64,000 nucleotides of DNA. Origin: Clostridiales bacterium. Its GTDB lineage: Bacteria; Bacillota; Clostridia; Christensenellales; Aristaeellaceae. The notes under the pieces were generated by a model that was not told the origin of the DNA, did not search any database, and was given only the letters and a program-made list of their open reading frames with translations. The stretch covers positions 1 through 64,000 of the forward strand of contig JAIKWZ010000018.1 in NCBI GenBank assembly GCA_024684375.1, read 5' to 3'. The position numbers and the translations under genes are program-made. Of this stretch, positions 24,079 through 32,554 are shown piece by piece; positions within the stretch are counted from its first letter, which is position 1; the number at the start of each line of letters is the position of its first letter.

Positions 24079-25419
24079 TTCCTCAAAATCGGTGATATCG
24101 CTGCGCCCGCTGACCTGCCACATGCCCGTGACGCCGGGCTTTACGGCCATCCTCGCGCGGTGGTGATATTTGTAGTGACTGTACTCGTCCACGGTGGGGG
24201 GACGGGTGCCGATGGTGGACATGACGCCCCTGAGCACCAGGAAGAACTGGGGCAGCTCGTCCAGGGACGTGCGCCTTATGAATTCCCCGATGCCGGTCTT
24301 TTTCGTGCCGTCCGGGAGTATCCGGTTGCCGATGATACGGGGGTCGAAGTCCAGCTTGAACATCATGCCGTCCTTTATCCGGTTCCGGTCCATCAGCTCC
24401 TGTTTGCGCGCCTCCGCGTCCACGTGCATGGAACGGATCTTGAGGAGCTTAAAGCGCCTGCCGTTTCGTCCTACCCTCTCCTGGGCGAACAAAACGGGGC
24501 CGGGCGACTGCTTTTTGATGATGGGTCCCACGACGGCCATGACTATCAGCGCCAGCAGACTTCCGACCAGCCCCGTGAAAATGTCGAAGCACCTTTTAAG
24601 CAGTATCTGCAGCGGGGTTGCGAAGGCGACCGAGGCGGTGAGCACCGTGGTGCCGCCGATATCCTCGGTAACGCGCCTGAGCCCGCTGCTGCTCATGTAA
24701 GGCATGCGGCAGTGGGTGGGCACCGCCATTGTGGCGCAGTCGTCCAGAAGCTTTACTATCCTTTCGTCCGTAAGGGGAGCGTCCACATACACGGAATCTA
24801 TCCAGTTTTTTACGATATAGTCGGAGGCGGTATCGACGTCAGCCACGACGGGGCAGCCCGCGACGGACTCGCGGTCGGTTTTTTGCGTAAGCACTACGCC
24901 GACGATCCTGTAGTCAGCCAGCACGTCTCCTTCCAGGCGTTTAAGTACCTCTTCGACCCTGTCGGGAGAAGCGACCACCAGCATGCTGCTTTTTTTCGAG
25001 TCGGATATGCCGCGCTTTCTTAGAGTGTATTTGGAAAGCGCCTGCGCGCCGAAACCCAGCAGCAGGTGGAATACGAACGTCAGAAAAAGCGAAATACGGG
25101 AATATGAGTCGCCCGTCTGAGTGGCGAACATATAGACAGTGGCGAGGGCAAACACGAAAACGCAGCGCCGGAGGGTGTAGATCAATTCCGCGAAATAGCC
25201 TCGCCTGACCACGCCGCGCAGGGAAAAATGGTGCAGCTCCATGACCACGGCGTCCACGAGGATGAGAGTAACGCCCAGCGTGCGGTACAAAGGATAAGTA
25301 TACGCCCAGATATGGTATCGGATATATACTGCCAGTATGAACGCGACCTGCAGGCAGATCTCGTCGATGGCCATGTATACAAGATACCTCAGCCAGTCCT
25401 GCGCTCTCCTTCTGTACAT
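23971..25419 (-). CDS. Polyprenyl-phosphate sugar phosphotransferase (WcaJ/CpsE type)
   Basis: This 482-residue membrane enzyme loads the first sugar-1-phosphate on undecaprenyl phosphate to start polysaccharide synthesis. Four N-terminal helices (about 10-125) are followed by a CoA-binding-like domain (about 140-245) and a re-entrant helix (RCFDIFTGLVGSLLALIVM, about 270-288). The catalytic domain has KLLKIRSMHVDAE (about 318-330), FIRRTSLDELPQF (about 377-389) and KPGVTGMWQVSGRSD (about 438-452). Length and motifs are complete. It is the first gene of the minus-strand polysaccharide set ending in the WbsX gene. Confidence 0.94.
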   Translation of the reverse strand: MYRRRAQDWLRYLVYMAIDEICLQVAFILAVYIRYHIWAYTYPLYRTLGVTLILVDAVVMELHHFSLRGVVRRGYFAELIYTLRRCVFVFALATVYMFATQTGDSYSRISLFLTFVFHLLLGFGAQALSKYTLRKRGISDSKKSSMLVVASPDRVEEVLKRLEGDVLADYRIVGVVLTQKTDRESVAGCPVVADVDTASDYIVKNWIDSVYVDAPLTDERIVKLLDDCATMAVPTHCRMPYMSSSGLRRVTEDIGGTTVLTASVAFATPLQILLKRCFDIFTGLVGSLLALIVMAVVGPIIKKQSPGPVLFAQERVGRNGRRFKLLKIRSMHVDAEARKQELMDRNRIKDGMMFKLDFDPRIIGNRILPDGTKKTGIGEFIRRTSLDELPQFFLVLRGVMSTIGTRPPTVDEYSHYKYHHRARMAVKPGVTGMWQVSGRSDITDFEEVVKLDTEYISNWSPSLDLKILLKTFAVIFSGKGAL

Positions 25420-25578
25420 TGCCGCTCCCTGTTTGCCCGTGAAACTAGTTAAAGATTATTGTATCATAAACGGAGGTTAAAGTCCATATTTGACGGCGGA
25501 AAGATGTCAGACGCGAGAAATAAGCGGGCAGCCGCGCCCCAGTGCTTTACGATTTGCGGATAACAGACGACAATAAAA

Positions 25579-25611
25579 CACCGTCCCGGCTCCGGAGGGA
25601 GACGGGACGGT
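25579..25611 (-). terminator. Terminator after ackA
   Basis: A stem CCGTCCCG/CGGGACGG (25581-25588, 25603-25610), extended by one A-T pair, is followed on minus by TGTTTTATTG, 13 nt after the ackA stop. Confidence 0.75.
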
Positions 25612-25623
25612 TTGTCATTCGGT

Positions 25624-26829
25624 TTATTTCTCGGTCAAGCTCTGGGTGTCCAGGGCGATGGCCAGCTCCTCGTTGGTGGGGATGACCCACACGCTCACGC
25701 GGCTGTCGGGTGTGGAGATGAGCTTTTCTTCGCCGCGGACCTTGTTGGCTTCGGGGTCGATCTTGATGCCCAGGAATTCCAACCCTTCGCACACCTTCTG
25801 GCGGCCCAGCGCGTCGTTTTCGCCGATGCCGGCGGTGAAGATCAGGGTGTCCAGCCCGCCCATGGCCGCGGCGTAGGCGCCGATGTACTTTTTAACGGAG
25901 TACTGCCACATATCCAGCGCCAGCTTGGCGTTCTCGTTGCCGGCGTCGGCGGCGGTGTTCACGTCGCGCATGTCGGAAGACACGCCGGAGATGCCGAGCA
26001 GGCCGCTTTCGCGGTTGAGCATGGTCAGGGTGTTGGTCACGGACAGGTTCTCGAGGTTTGCGATAAACTCGACCACCGCGGGATCTACGCTGCCGCTCCT
26101 GGTGCCCATCAGCACGCCCTCAAGGGGAGTAAGGCCCATGGAGGTGTCCACGCACTTGCCGTCCACCACTGCGCTCAGGGAGGAGCCGTTGCCCAGGTGG
26201 GCGATGATCATCTTGTCGTGCTTGTAGCCCTTTTCGCCCAGCAGCTCGGCCGCCCTCTGGGACACATAGCGGTGGGAGGTGCCGTGGAAGCCGTAGCGCC
26301 TGACCGCGTGCTTGTCGTAATACTTCTTGGGCACGCCGTACATGAACGCCTTGGGAGGCATGGTCTGGTGGAAGGCGGTGTCGAACACGGCCACCTGGGG
26401 CGTGCCGGGCATTACCTTCTCGCAGGCCAGTATGCCCTGCAGGTTGGCGGGGTTGTGCAGGGGGCCCAGGGGGTAGCAGGCGCGGATGGCCTGCTTGCAG
26501 GCGTCGTCCACGATGCAGCTTTTGGTGAACTTGTCGCCGCCGTGGAGCACTCTGTGGCCCACAGCGCCGATCTCCTTGACGTCGGCGATAACGCCGTGCC
26601 CGGCGTCCACCAGGGCGTCCAGCACCATCTGGATGGCGGCGGTGTGATCGTCGAACTTGACGTCCACCACGTACTTTTCCGCGCAGCCTTCGCCGTAACG
26701 GTGGGTTAAGCGGCCCAGCTCCATGCCGATGCGCTCGGCCAGACCCTTGGAGATGACCTCCCTGGTGTCCATGTCGATAAGCTGATACTTAAGAGAGGAA
26801 GAGCCGGCGTTGATGACCAGAATTTTCAT
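25624..26829 (-). CDS. ackA: Acetate kinase
   Basis: AckA (401 residues) makes ATP from acetyl phosphate, the last step of acetate fermentation. It starts MKILVINAGSSSLKYQLID (ASKHA phosphate-1). The family signature RRYGFHGTSHRYVSQRA lies at about 172-188, the catalytic Asp in VFDTAFHQTMP at about 149, and TAGIGEND near 329. The length is standard. It follows pta by 60 nt on the same strand, so the two probably share the promoter at 27909-27937. Confidence 0.98.
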   Translation of the reverse strand: MKILVINAGSSSLKYQLIDMDTREVISKGLAERIGMELGRLTHRYGEGCAEKYVVDVKFDDHTAAIQMVLDALVDAGHGVIADVKEIGAVGHRVLHGGDKFTKSCIVDDACKQAIRACYPLGPLHNPANLQGILACEKVMPGTPQVAVFDTAFHQTMPPKAFMYGVPKKYYDKHAVRRYGFHGTSHRYVSQRAAELLGEKGYKHDKMIIAHLGNGSSLSAVVDGKCVDTSMGLTPLEGVLMGTRSGSVDPAVVEFIANLENLSVTNTLTMLNRESGLLGISGVSSDMRDVNTAADAGNENAKLALDMWQYSVKKYIGAYAAAMGGLDTLIFTAGIGENDALGRQKVCEGLEFLGIKIDPEANKVRGEEKLISTPDSRVSVWVIPTNEELAIALDTQSLTEK

Positions 26830-26889
26830 ATGGTTTCTCCTTGAGAAGTGTGATGAAAGCGGAGCTTGCCCCGCGTAAGTGTTTTTTAT

Positions 26890-27867
26890 TTACTGCGCCT
26901 GTACGGCGGTGATGGCCACGGTGGCGACGATGTCGTCCACGGAGCAGCCGCGGGACAGGTCATTGCAGGGCTTGGCGATACCCTGGAGGATGGGGCCGTA
27001 GGCTTCAGCCTTGCCGAAACGCTGCGCCAGCTTGTAGCCGATGTTGCCGGCCTGCAGGTCGGGGAACACCAGCACGTTGGCGTGGCCGGCCACTTCGCTG
27101 CCGGGCGCCTTGAGCTCGCCCACGGAAGGCACTATGGCCGCGTCAAGCTGCAGTTCGCCGTCCAGCTTGAGCTCGGGAGCCAGCTGCTTCGCAAGCGCGG
27201 TAGCTTCCTGCACCTTGGTCACGTTGTCATGCTTGGCGCTGCCCTTTGTGGAGAAGGAAAGCATGGCCACTTTGGGCTCGATGCCGCCCAGGGACACCGC
27301 GCTCTCGGCCGCCGCGACGGCGATGTTGGCCAGTTCCTCGGCGGAGGGGGCAATGTTGACCGCGCAGTCGGAGAAGATCATAACGCCGTAGATCGGGCTC
27401 TCGATCAGGAAGCAGCTGGACACGGTCTTGATGCCGGGCTTGCTCTTGATCACCTGCAGCGCGGGGCGAAGCATGTCGGCGGTGGAGTGCACGGCGCCGG
27501 ATACCAGGCCGTCAGCGTCGCCGCTTTTCACCATCAGGATGCCGTAATACATGGGATCCAGCACCTTTTTGGCGGCTTCTTCCTCGGTCATGCCCTTGGC
27601 CTTGCGCAGCTCATAGAGCAGGGAAGCGTAAGAGGCGGTCTTTCCGGAGGTGGCGGGATCGATGATCTCGATGCCGGCAAGGTCGGTGCCGGTCTCGGCG
27701 GCGGCCTTTTTTACCGCGTCTTCATTGCCCAGCACGGTGATGGTCGCGATGCCTTCTTTGACGATTTTCGCGGCCGCCTGGATGTTGCGCTTTTCGTCGC
27801 CCTCAGGCAGCACGATGTGCTTTACGTTGCTCTTCGCCTTGGCGAAAATGGTATCGATAATGGCCAT
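26890..27867 (-). CDS. pta: Phosphate acetyltransferase
   Basis: Pta (325 residues, the short class without the N-terminal DRTGG/P-loop domain) converts acetyl-CoA to acetyl phosphate. It begins DTIFAKAKSNVKHIVLPEGDEKR and shows KSGDADGLVSGAVHSTADMLRP (about 112-133), the substrate loop. Further on it has the GPILQGIAKPCNDLSRG region near the C-terminus. With ackA it forms the acetate pathway operon. Confidence 0.97.
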   Translation of the reverse strand: MAIIDTIFAKAKSNVKHIVLPEGDEKRNIQAAAKIVKEGIATITVLGNEDAVKKAAAETGTDLAGIEIIDPATSGKTASYASLLYELRKAKGMTEEEAAKKVLDPMYYGILMVKSGDADGLVSGAVHSTADMLRPALQVIKSKPGIKTVSSCFLIESPIYGVMIFSDCAVNIAPSAEELANIAVAAAESAVSLGGIEPKVAMLSFSTKGSAKHDNVTKVQEATALAKQLAPELKLDGELQLDAAIVPSVGELKAPGSEVAGHANVLVFPDLQAGNIGYKLAQRFGKAEAYGPILQGIAKPCNDLSRGCSVDDIVATVAITAVQAQ

Positions 27868-27908
27868 AAATGTCCTCCATACGCGTATAAACGCATTTTT
27901 CTAAAAAT

Positions 27909-27937
27909 ATTATACTACTATGTCGCGGCGTTTGCAA
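27909..27937 (-). promoter_or_regulatory. Promoter of pta-ackA
   Basis: On minus TTGCAA (27937-27932) and TATAAT (27914-27909) are 17 nt apart, 41 nt before the pta start. Confidence 0.7.
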
Positions 27938-27967
27938 TAGGTTCGGCCGGCGCCGGGATCAAAAGCG

Positions 27968-27996
27968 TTGAAAACGAACTTTTTTTGGATTATAAT
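27968..27996 (+). promoter_or_regulatory. Promoter of the GtrA-like gene
   Basis: TTGAAA (27968-27973) and TATAAT (27991-27996) are separated by 17 nt; the start codon is 42 nt downstream. Confidence 0.75.
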
Positions 27997-28037
27997 AGTC
28001 AAACATAGCGGAATCCATAAGGCGGGAGAGACAGTTC

Positions 28038-28481
28038 ATGGAAAAGCTGAAAGCGCTGTTTATAAAGTTTAAGGAACAGATACTCTACGTGGTGTTCGGC
28101 GGGCTGACCACGCTGATCAACTGGGGCGTGTACGCCCTGTGCTATAACGTGCTGGGCGTGACGAACGTGCCGTCTGTCATAATCGCCTGGATCATTTCGG
28201 TAGCGTTCGCGTTCGTGACAAACAAGCTCTGGGTGTTTGAAAGCAAGTCAATGGACGCGGGAACGCTCTTGAGGGAGCTGTGGACGTTCACTGCGGCGCG
28301 CATCTTTACGGGGCTGCTGGATCTGGGCATAATGTACCTGGCGGTGGACGTGCTGGGCGGTAACGGCAACGTGTGGAAGCTGATCTCCAACGTGATAGTC
28401 ATAATCCTCAACTATGTGTTCAGCAAGCTTATCGTGTTCAGGAAACAGGACAAGCCTGAGCGGGAGGATGAGGAGAGATAG
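28038..28481 (+). CDS. GtrA family membrane protein
   Basis: This 147-residue protein has four membrane helices and the GtrA pattern: YVVFGGLTTLINWGVY in helix 1, a central FVTNKLWVFES motif (about 58-68), and a C-terminal NYVFSKLIVF. GtrA proteins are thought to flip polyprenyl-phosphate sugars for glycan decoration. The gene stands alone between pta and prs, with its own promoter and terminator, so its partner glycosyltransferase is not local. Confidence 0.9.
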   Translation: MEKLKALFIKFKEQILYVVFGGLTTLINWGVYALCYNVLGVTNVPSVIIAWIISVAFAFVTNKLWVFESKSMDAGTLLRELWTFTAARIFTGLLDLGIMYLAVDVLGGNGNVWKLISNVIVIILNYVFSKLIVFRKQDKPEREDEER

Positions 28482-28511
28482 CCTGCCGCGGGACGCGAAC
28501 TGAACAAATAG

Positions 28512-28540
28512 CAAGGCGGAGGGAAGGTCCCTCCGCCTTG
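28512..28540. terminator. Bidirectional terminator between gtrA-like and prs
   Basis: A 13-bp perfect stem CAAGGCGGAGGGA/TCCCTCCGCCTTG with a 3-nt loop has TGTTTTA after it on plus and CTATTTGTT on minus. It serves the convergent genes on both sides. Confidence 0.8.
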
Positions 28541-28544
28541 TGTT

Positions 28545-29738
28545 TTACTGCTGATTCGCTTTGTATCTTTCCAGCAGCGCCTTTATGCGCGCGTGGGGGT
28601 TGAGCAGCTTGTCCAGTGAGTGGTCATGGTTCAGAGTGGCGATGATGAAGGACATGTATTTGCTCATGTCCGCCTCGATAAACCATTCCTTCTGGCGCAG
28701 CTCCGGAGGCAGATAGCACAGGTTGGTGCCGATAACGCCGCCCAGATAGCCCTTTTTGTACGCCTCGTCGAACGCCTTGTAGCCGTTGGTGAAGAAGCAG
28801 AAGGTGGCGGTCATGAACACGCGGCCCACCTTGCGCCTGCGCAGGTCTTTGAGCAGGTCAAGCATGCTTTCGCCGGAGGAGATGATGTCGTCGGCCACCA
28901 GCACGTCCTTGCCCTTTACGGACGCGCCCATGTAATCGTGGGCGATGATCTGGTTGCGGCCGTCCACTACCTTGGAATAGTCCCTGCGCTTGTAGAACAT
29001 GCCCAGATCCAGCCCCAGCACAGTGGAATAGTAGATGTTGCGGCTGATCGCTCCCTCGTCGGGAGAGACGATCATCATGTGTTCCTTGTCCAGCTTCATG
29101 TCGGAGTGGGTCCTGAGCAGCGCCTTGAGCACCTGGTAGGTGGGCATGATGTTCTCAAAGCCGGTCAGGGGGATCGCGTTCTGCACCCGGGGGTCGTGGG
29201 CGTCAAAGGTGATGATGTTTTCCACGCCCATGTGGGTCAGCTCCTGAAGCATCAGCGCGCAGTCCATGCTCTCGCGGCTCACGCGGCGGTGCTGGCGGCT
29301 CTCGTACAGGAAGGGCATTATCACGGTGATGCGGTAAGCCTTGCCGCCTATGGCCGCTATGACGCGCTTAAGGTTGGCGTAATGGTCGTCAGGTGAGGTC
29401 AGCACGGTCTCGCCGTACATTTTATACTTTATCTGCCGCGCTGTGACGTCGGAGATGATGTACACGTCGTAGCCGCGCACGCTCTGGTCCAGCAGGCCCT
29501 TGCCTTCGCCCGTGCCGAAGCGGGGGCATTTGATGGAGAGCAGGAAGCTGTCGGTATCCTTGCCGGGATAGGCCACGAAGTCGGAGTTTTCCTCTGCGGG
29601 CGCGTCTCTCCAGGCCATCAGGTACTGGTTTATCTTTTCGCCGATCTCTTCGGTGCCGGGCAGAGCGATGATGCCCAGAGGAGCTACGGGAGCGTTTCCA
29701 AAGGGGACTTTCACGGCGTCGTACAACACTTCACTCAT
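28545..29738 (-). CDS. prs: Ribose-phosphate pyrophosphokinase, long form
   Basis: This 397-residue PRPP synthetase is longer than the 310-320 residue bacterial type. The extra length is mainly in a modified N-terminal domain (IIALPGTEEIGEKINQYLMAW) and in inserts. The ATP/ribose loops are MPFLYESRQHRRVSRES (about 142-158) and the metal site ITFDAHDP (about 180). The PRPP loop VLVADDIISSGESMLD is at about 274-289. Long forms of this kind are common in Clostridia and some lack classical allosteric control. PRPP feeds nucleotide, His and Trp synthesis. It is monocistronic. Confidence 0.93.
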   Translation of the reverse strand: MSEVLYDAVKVPFGNAPVAPLGIIALPGTEEIGEKINQYLMAWRDAPAEENSDFVAYPGKDTDSFLLSIKCPRFGTGEGKGLLDQSVRGYDVYIISDVTARQIKYKMYGETVLTSPDDHYANLKRVIAAIGGKAYRITVIMPFLYESRQHRRVSRESMDCALMLQELTHMGVENIITFDAHDPRVQNAIPLTGFENIMPTYQVLKALLRTHSDMKLDKEHMMIVSPDEGAISRNIYYSTVLGLDLGMFYKRRDYSKVVDGRNQIIAHDYMGASVKGKDVLVADDIISSGESMLDLLKDLRRRKVGRVFMTATFCFFTNGYKAFDEAYKKGYLGGVIGTNLCYLPPELRQKEWFIEADMSKYMSFIIATLNHDHSLDKLLNPHARIKALLERYKANQQ

Positions 29739-29879
29739 AGCTACAAAATCTCCTTATATGATCTGAGACATATTTTATCAGAGTAAATTATACAGTTCAA
29801 TAACGAAAGTGTTATTTTATGTTTTATATCGTGGAATAACGTTTTTGTATGCTGATTCCAGCGTCAATAATCCCACATT

Positions 29880-29897
29880 TTATATCTTGTTATATCG
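29880..29897 (+). repeat. Left copy of island-flanking direct repeat
   Basis: TTATATCTTGTTATATCG matches 41597-41614 at 17 of 18 positions in the same orientation. The two copies enclose the Pel-like cluster and its relics. Confidence 0.55.
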
Positions 29898-29929
29898 TGT
29901 CATAGCTCTCACATATCGCAGTGCTGAAT

Positions 29930-30090
29930 TCATTGTTTGAAAACGCTGTTGATGATGAGATTATTGAGAGAGCAGGAATCTCTGTGAGTATTTTGGCGCT
30001 ACCGCAAACTATCTGAATGCAGATGTGAGATGGCTGATCAACGGTGAATTATCTGAAAGCGCGATCAATCGGGAAGAACATGAACTTTAA
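29930..30090 (+). pseudogene. Decayed small gene, possibly XRE-type regulator end
   Basis: One frame ends GATANYLNADVRWLINGE and runs to a TAA at 30090, resembling the A-x3-L-x-V-x2-W-L-x-N-G end of XRE helix-turn-helix domains. Upstream, another frame reads ENAVDDEIIERAGISVS, which would be its N-terminal part, so a frameshift and a deletion separate them. The resemblance is short, hence the low confidence. Confidence 0.3.
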
Positions 30091-30211
30091 GGGATTTTCA
30101 GAAGGCCTGATGAGGAGAAGCGAAATGCGGTGTTTCAGAATATGAAATGGTTGGCGGAGCAAAGAATCCTGATTTTTCTATTGCTTTCCGGTTTCTTTTC
30201 GGTTAAAATTA

Positions 30212-30429
30212 TCAAAGAACTCCTCTTGTTGCAGCGGTATGCGGTGATTCTATGCCCCTGACCAAGGGGATGGTATAGAAGATCCCTTGCCTGTTCAGAT
30301 GATTCCGGATGCGTTTCCGGTGCTCCTCTTTATTAGGGGGAACGTCAATCAGTAAATCATCCAGCGTGAAATCAGAGCCTGCTCCTCGCCTTTGTGCCGA
30401 AGGACGGACTTTTACGAAAAGGAATGTTC
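30212..30429 (-). pseudogene. 3' relic of an unrecognised minus-strand gene
   Basis: On minus an open frame ends at 30212 and reads DFTLDDLLIDVPPNKEEHRK followed by an Arg/His-rich segment. It looks like genuine coding sequence with normal amino-acid mix, yet its 5' part would run into the PelD-like gene on the other strand. It is therefore probably the tail of a gene cut off when the island inserted. I do not recognise the family. Confidence 0.3.
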
Positions 30430-30436
30430 TGTCAAG

Positions 30437-32554
30437 ATGAAGATTTTACTTACCGGTGTCCTGCCGCGGTCGGTATGGACCATTGCAGAGCGCATCGCCC
30501 GCGGCGATCACGAGATTACCGTACTCGGACAGATTGCATCTCCGCAGCGGCGTATCCGCGGTGTTCATCATGCGAAACTGAATCTGGCGGCAAAAGAAAC
30601 GGTGCGCTTTATCCAGGCATCGGGTTTTGACAGCATACTGTTTTTCTTTGCCTTCCAATGCGAGGATCAGCGGGAATACGATGCGGTTCAGGGGCGTCAG
30701 CTGGACGTAATGTTTGAAATCCTCGGAGAGGCTGGCGGCTTGCCTGCGGAGCAGTTCGTTCTGATCACCGACCAGCGGGTCTTTGGCGAAGGTCAACAGG
30801 CCGCTGAGGATGAGACTCCGATTCCGGACACGACCACCGGGGTGATGATCCGGGCGGCTGAATCCTGCATCAGCTGCTGTGAACGGGAAGGACTTAAAAC
30901 GCTGATCGTCCGCACAACGAGCTTGTATGACATCGGAGATCAGGAGAGCTTTTTCGGGATCGCGGGCATTCGTGCCAGGGACGGCCGGGATTATGTGCTG
31001 CACGGGTCGCCGGAAATGAAATGCGATTTCCTGCATGCAGATGATTTTGCGGTATTTCTTGAGTATGCGGTCAGCATGCAGCTTTCCGGCGTGGTGCATG
31101 TAGCGCAGGGGGTTCCGTCCACCTATGCTGAAGTGGCAGAGGTGATGCGGGAGACTCTGCCGGACCTGAATATGACCTTCATTCCCGGACGGCGCTGTCA
31201 GAATGTTTTGAACGGGAAACGCGCCGCGCTGACCGGCTGGGTGCCAAGACATGATTACCGGCGGGAAATGGCGGAAATCTGCCGTGTTGAACTGCCGGAC
31301 GTCCGAAAGAAACGCAGAAACCGGACAGCCCGCCCGATCAGACAAACCGTGCTTAAGTGGGCGGAGATGATCCTGATCGGCCTGCTCGCCGTGGGTCTCA
31401 CCCGTCAGAGCCAGGGCGTCGCCATTCTCAGCCGGGTGGATTTCATGCTGCTTTATACCGTGCTGATGGGATTTGTGCACGGACGGGCGGCAGGGCTCAC
31501 AGCAGCGGTTTTGAGCTGTGTGTATTACGGCTACGCCTTCGTGCAGACCGGCGGAGCCGCGTCCGATCTGCTGTTTAATACCGATCACTGGCTGCCCATG
31601 AGCATATACCTGCTTATGGGCGGACTGTTTGGCTATGTGCAGGACCGCCAGCGTGTAAAAATCGCGCTGCTTGAGGAGGAGCGGGAGGAGATCAGGCGTG
31701 AGCGCGACTTTATGGAGGGAATTTATCAGCGCACCTACGAGGACCGGAACCGCCTGAAGGAACAGATATACAATTACCATGACAGCTATGGGCGTATATA
31801 TCAGATAACCAGGGAATTTGATACGCTTCAGCCGGTGCAGGTTTTTTTAAGTACGCTGCATGTGCTTGAAAGCACGCTGCAGAACAACAGCGCTGCTATC
31901 TATGAGTGCAAACCGGGGAGTTCCTTTGCCCGCCTGGTGGTGCGGTCGCGCGAGATAAAACAGGCAGCCCGTTCCATGGATCTGAAGGCATATCCGGAAA
32001 TGTACGATACGCTTCTGACCGGCAAGCTGTTTGCCAATCATGCGATGCAGAGCGAATATCCTGTATATGCGCTCCCCGTGATGGACGGAGAGGACATGCT
32101 GGCGGTGCTGATGCTTTGGGATGTCTCATTTGATCAGCAGAGCATGTATATGGAAAACCTGCTCAGCGTGGTGGCGGGTCTGGTTCAGAGCGCGCTGGCC
32201 CGCGCGATTCACTATCACCGGCAGATCGCGGATATGTATTATGAGGATACGCGTATCCTGATGCCGGAGGCTTTCCGGGCGGCCCTGCAGGTCTATCATG
32301 ACATCCGCCAGGAGCGGACTGGAGAATACCTTCTCACACGGCTGCAGCTGGAGCAGGAGATAGACATTCACTTACTGGACCGTTACATGGACAAGCTGGT
32401 CCGATCCACCGACATGGTCGGCCGGATGGAGAACGGCGATTATTACGTGCTGTTCCCCCAGGCTACGGTACAGCAGCTGCCTTTGATCCAGGGGCGGTTT
32501 AACGATTATCATATTCTCTGCGAAGTGGTATCGGAGGAAACAAATCTTGCTTAG
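30437..32554 (+). CDS. pelD: PelD-like c-di-GMP receptor fused to an N-terminal degenerate SDR domain
   Basis: This 705-residue protein has five parts: an NAD-dependent epimerase-like Rossmann domain (1-285), four membrane helices (about 306-322, 329-347, 350-369, 385-402), a coiled coil (403-450), a GAF domain (455-595) and a degenerate GGDEF domain (605-700). The GGDEF motif is ENGDY (665-669), so it cannot make c-di-GMP. The inhibitory-site RSTD (656-659) lies exactly five residues before it, as in c-di-GMP-binding GGDEF domains and PelD. The SDR part lacks a clear GxxGxxG, and its YxxxK positions read T and I, so it is probably not an active enzyme. ATG 30437 fits the fold start; the ribosome site is weak. 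It is the first gene of the cluster. Confidence 0.82.
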   Translation: MKILLTGVLPRSVWTIAERIARGDHEITVLGQIASPQRRIRGVHHAKLNLAAKETVRFIQASGFDSILFFFAFQCEDQREYDAVQGRQLDVMFEILGEAGGLPAEQFVLITDQRVFGEGQQAAEDETPIPDTTTGVMIRAAESCISCCEREGLKTLIVRTTSLYDIGDQESFFGIAGIRARDGRDYVLHGSPEMKCDFLHADDFAVFLEYAVSMQLSGVVHVAQGVPSTYAEVAEVMRETLPDLNMTFIPGRRCQNVLNGKRAALTGWVPRHDYRREMAEICRVELPDVRKKRRNRTARPIRQTVLKWAEMILIGLLAVGLTRQSQGVAILSRVDFMLLYTVLMGFVHGRAAGLTAAVLSCVYYGYAFVQTGGAASDLLFNTDHWLPMSIYLLMGGLFGYVQDRQRVKIALLEEEREEIRRERDFMEGIYQRTYEDRNRLKEQIYNYHDSYGRIYQITREFDTLQPVQVFLSTLHVLESTLQNNSAAIYECKPGSSFARLVVRSREIKQAARSMDLKAYPEMYDTLLTGKLFANHAMQSEYPVYALPVMDGEDMLAVLMLWDVSFDQQSMYMENLLSVVAGLVQSALARAIHYHRQIADMYYEDTRILMPEAFRAALQVYHDIRQERTGEYLLTRLQLEQEIDIHLLDRYMDKLVRSTDMVGRMENGDYYVLFPQATVQQLPLIQGRFNDYHILCEVVSEETNLA

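Larger units (their letters stand above)
29739..30436. other. AT-rich gene-free left flank of the Pel-like island
   Basis: This gap of about 700 bp contains a -10-like TATAAT for prs on minus (29792-29787), repeated TTATATCG words and the left copy of the island repeat. Two decayed reading frames also lie here and are described separately. I see no intact gene and no clear promoter for the pel genes. Confidence 0.6.

Noticed and set aside
25612-28008. Long plus-strand frames opposite ackA and pta
   Set aside because: They are Gly/Val/His-rich antisense artefacts of GC-biased third positions; ackA and pta are certain on minus.
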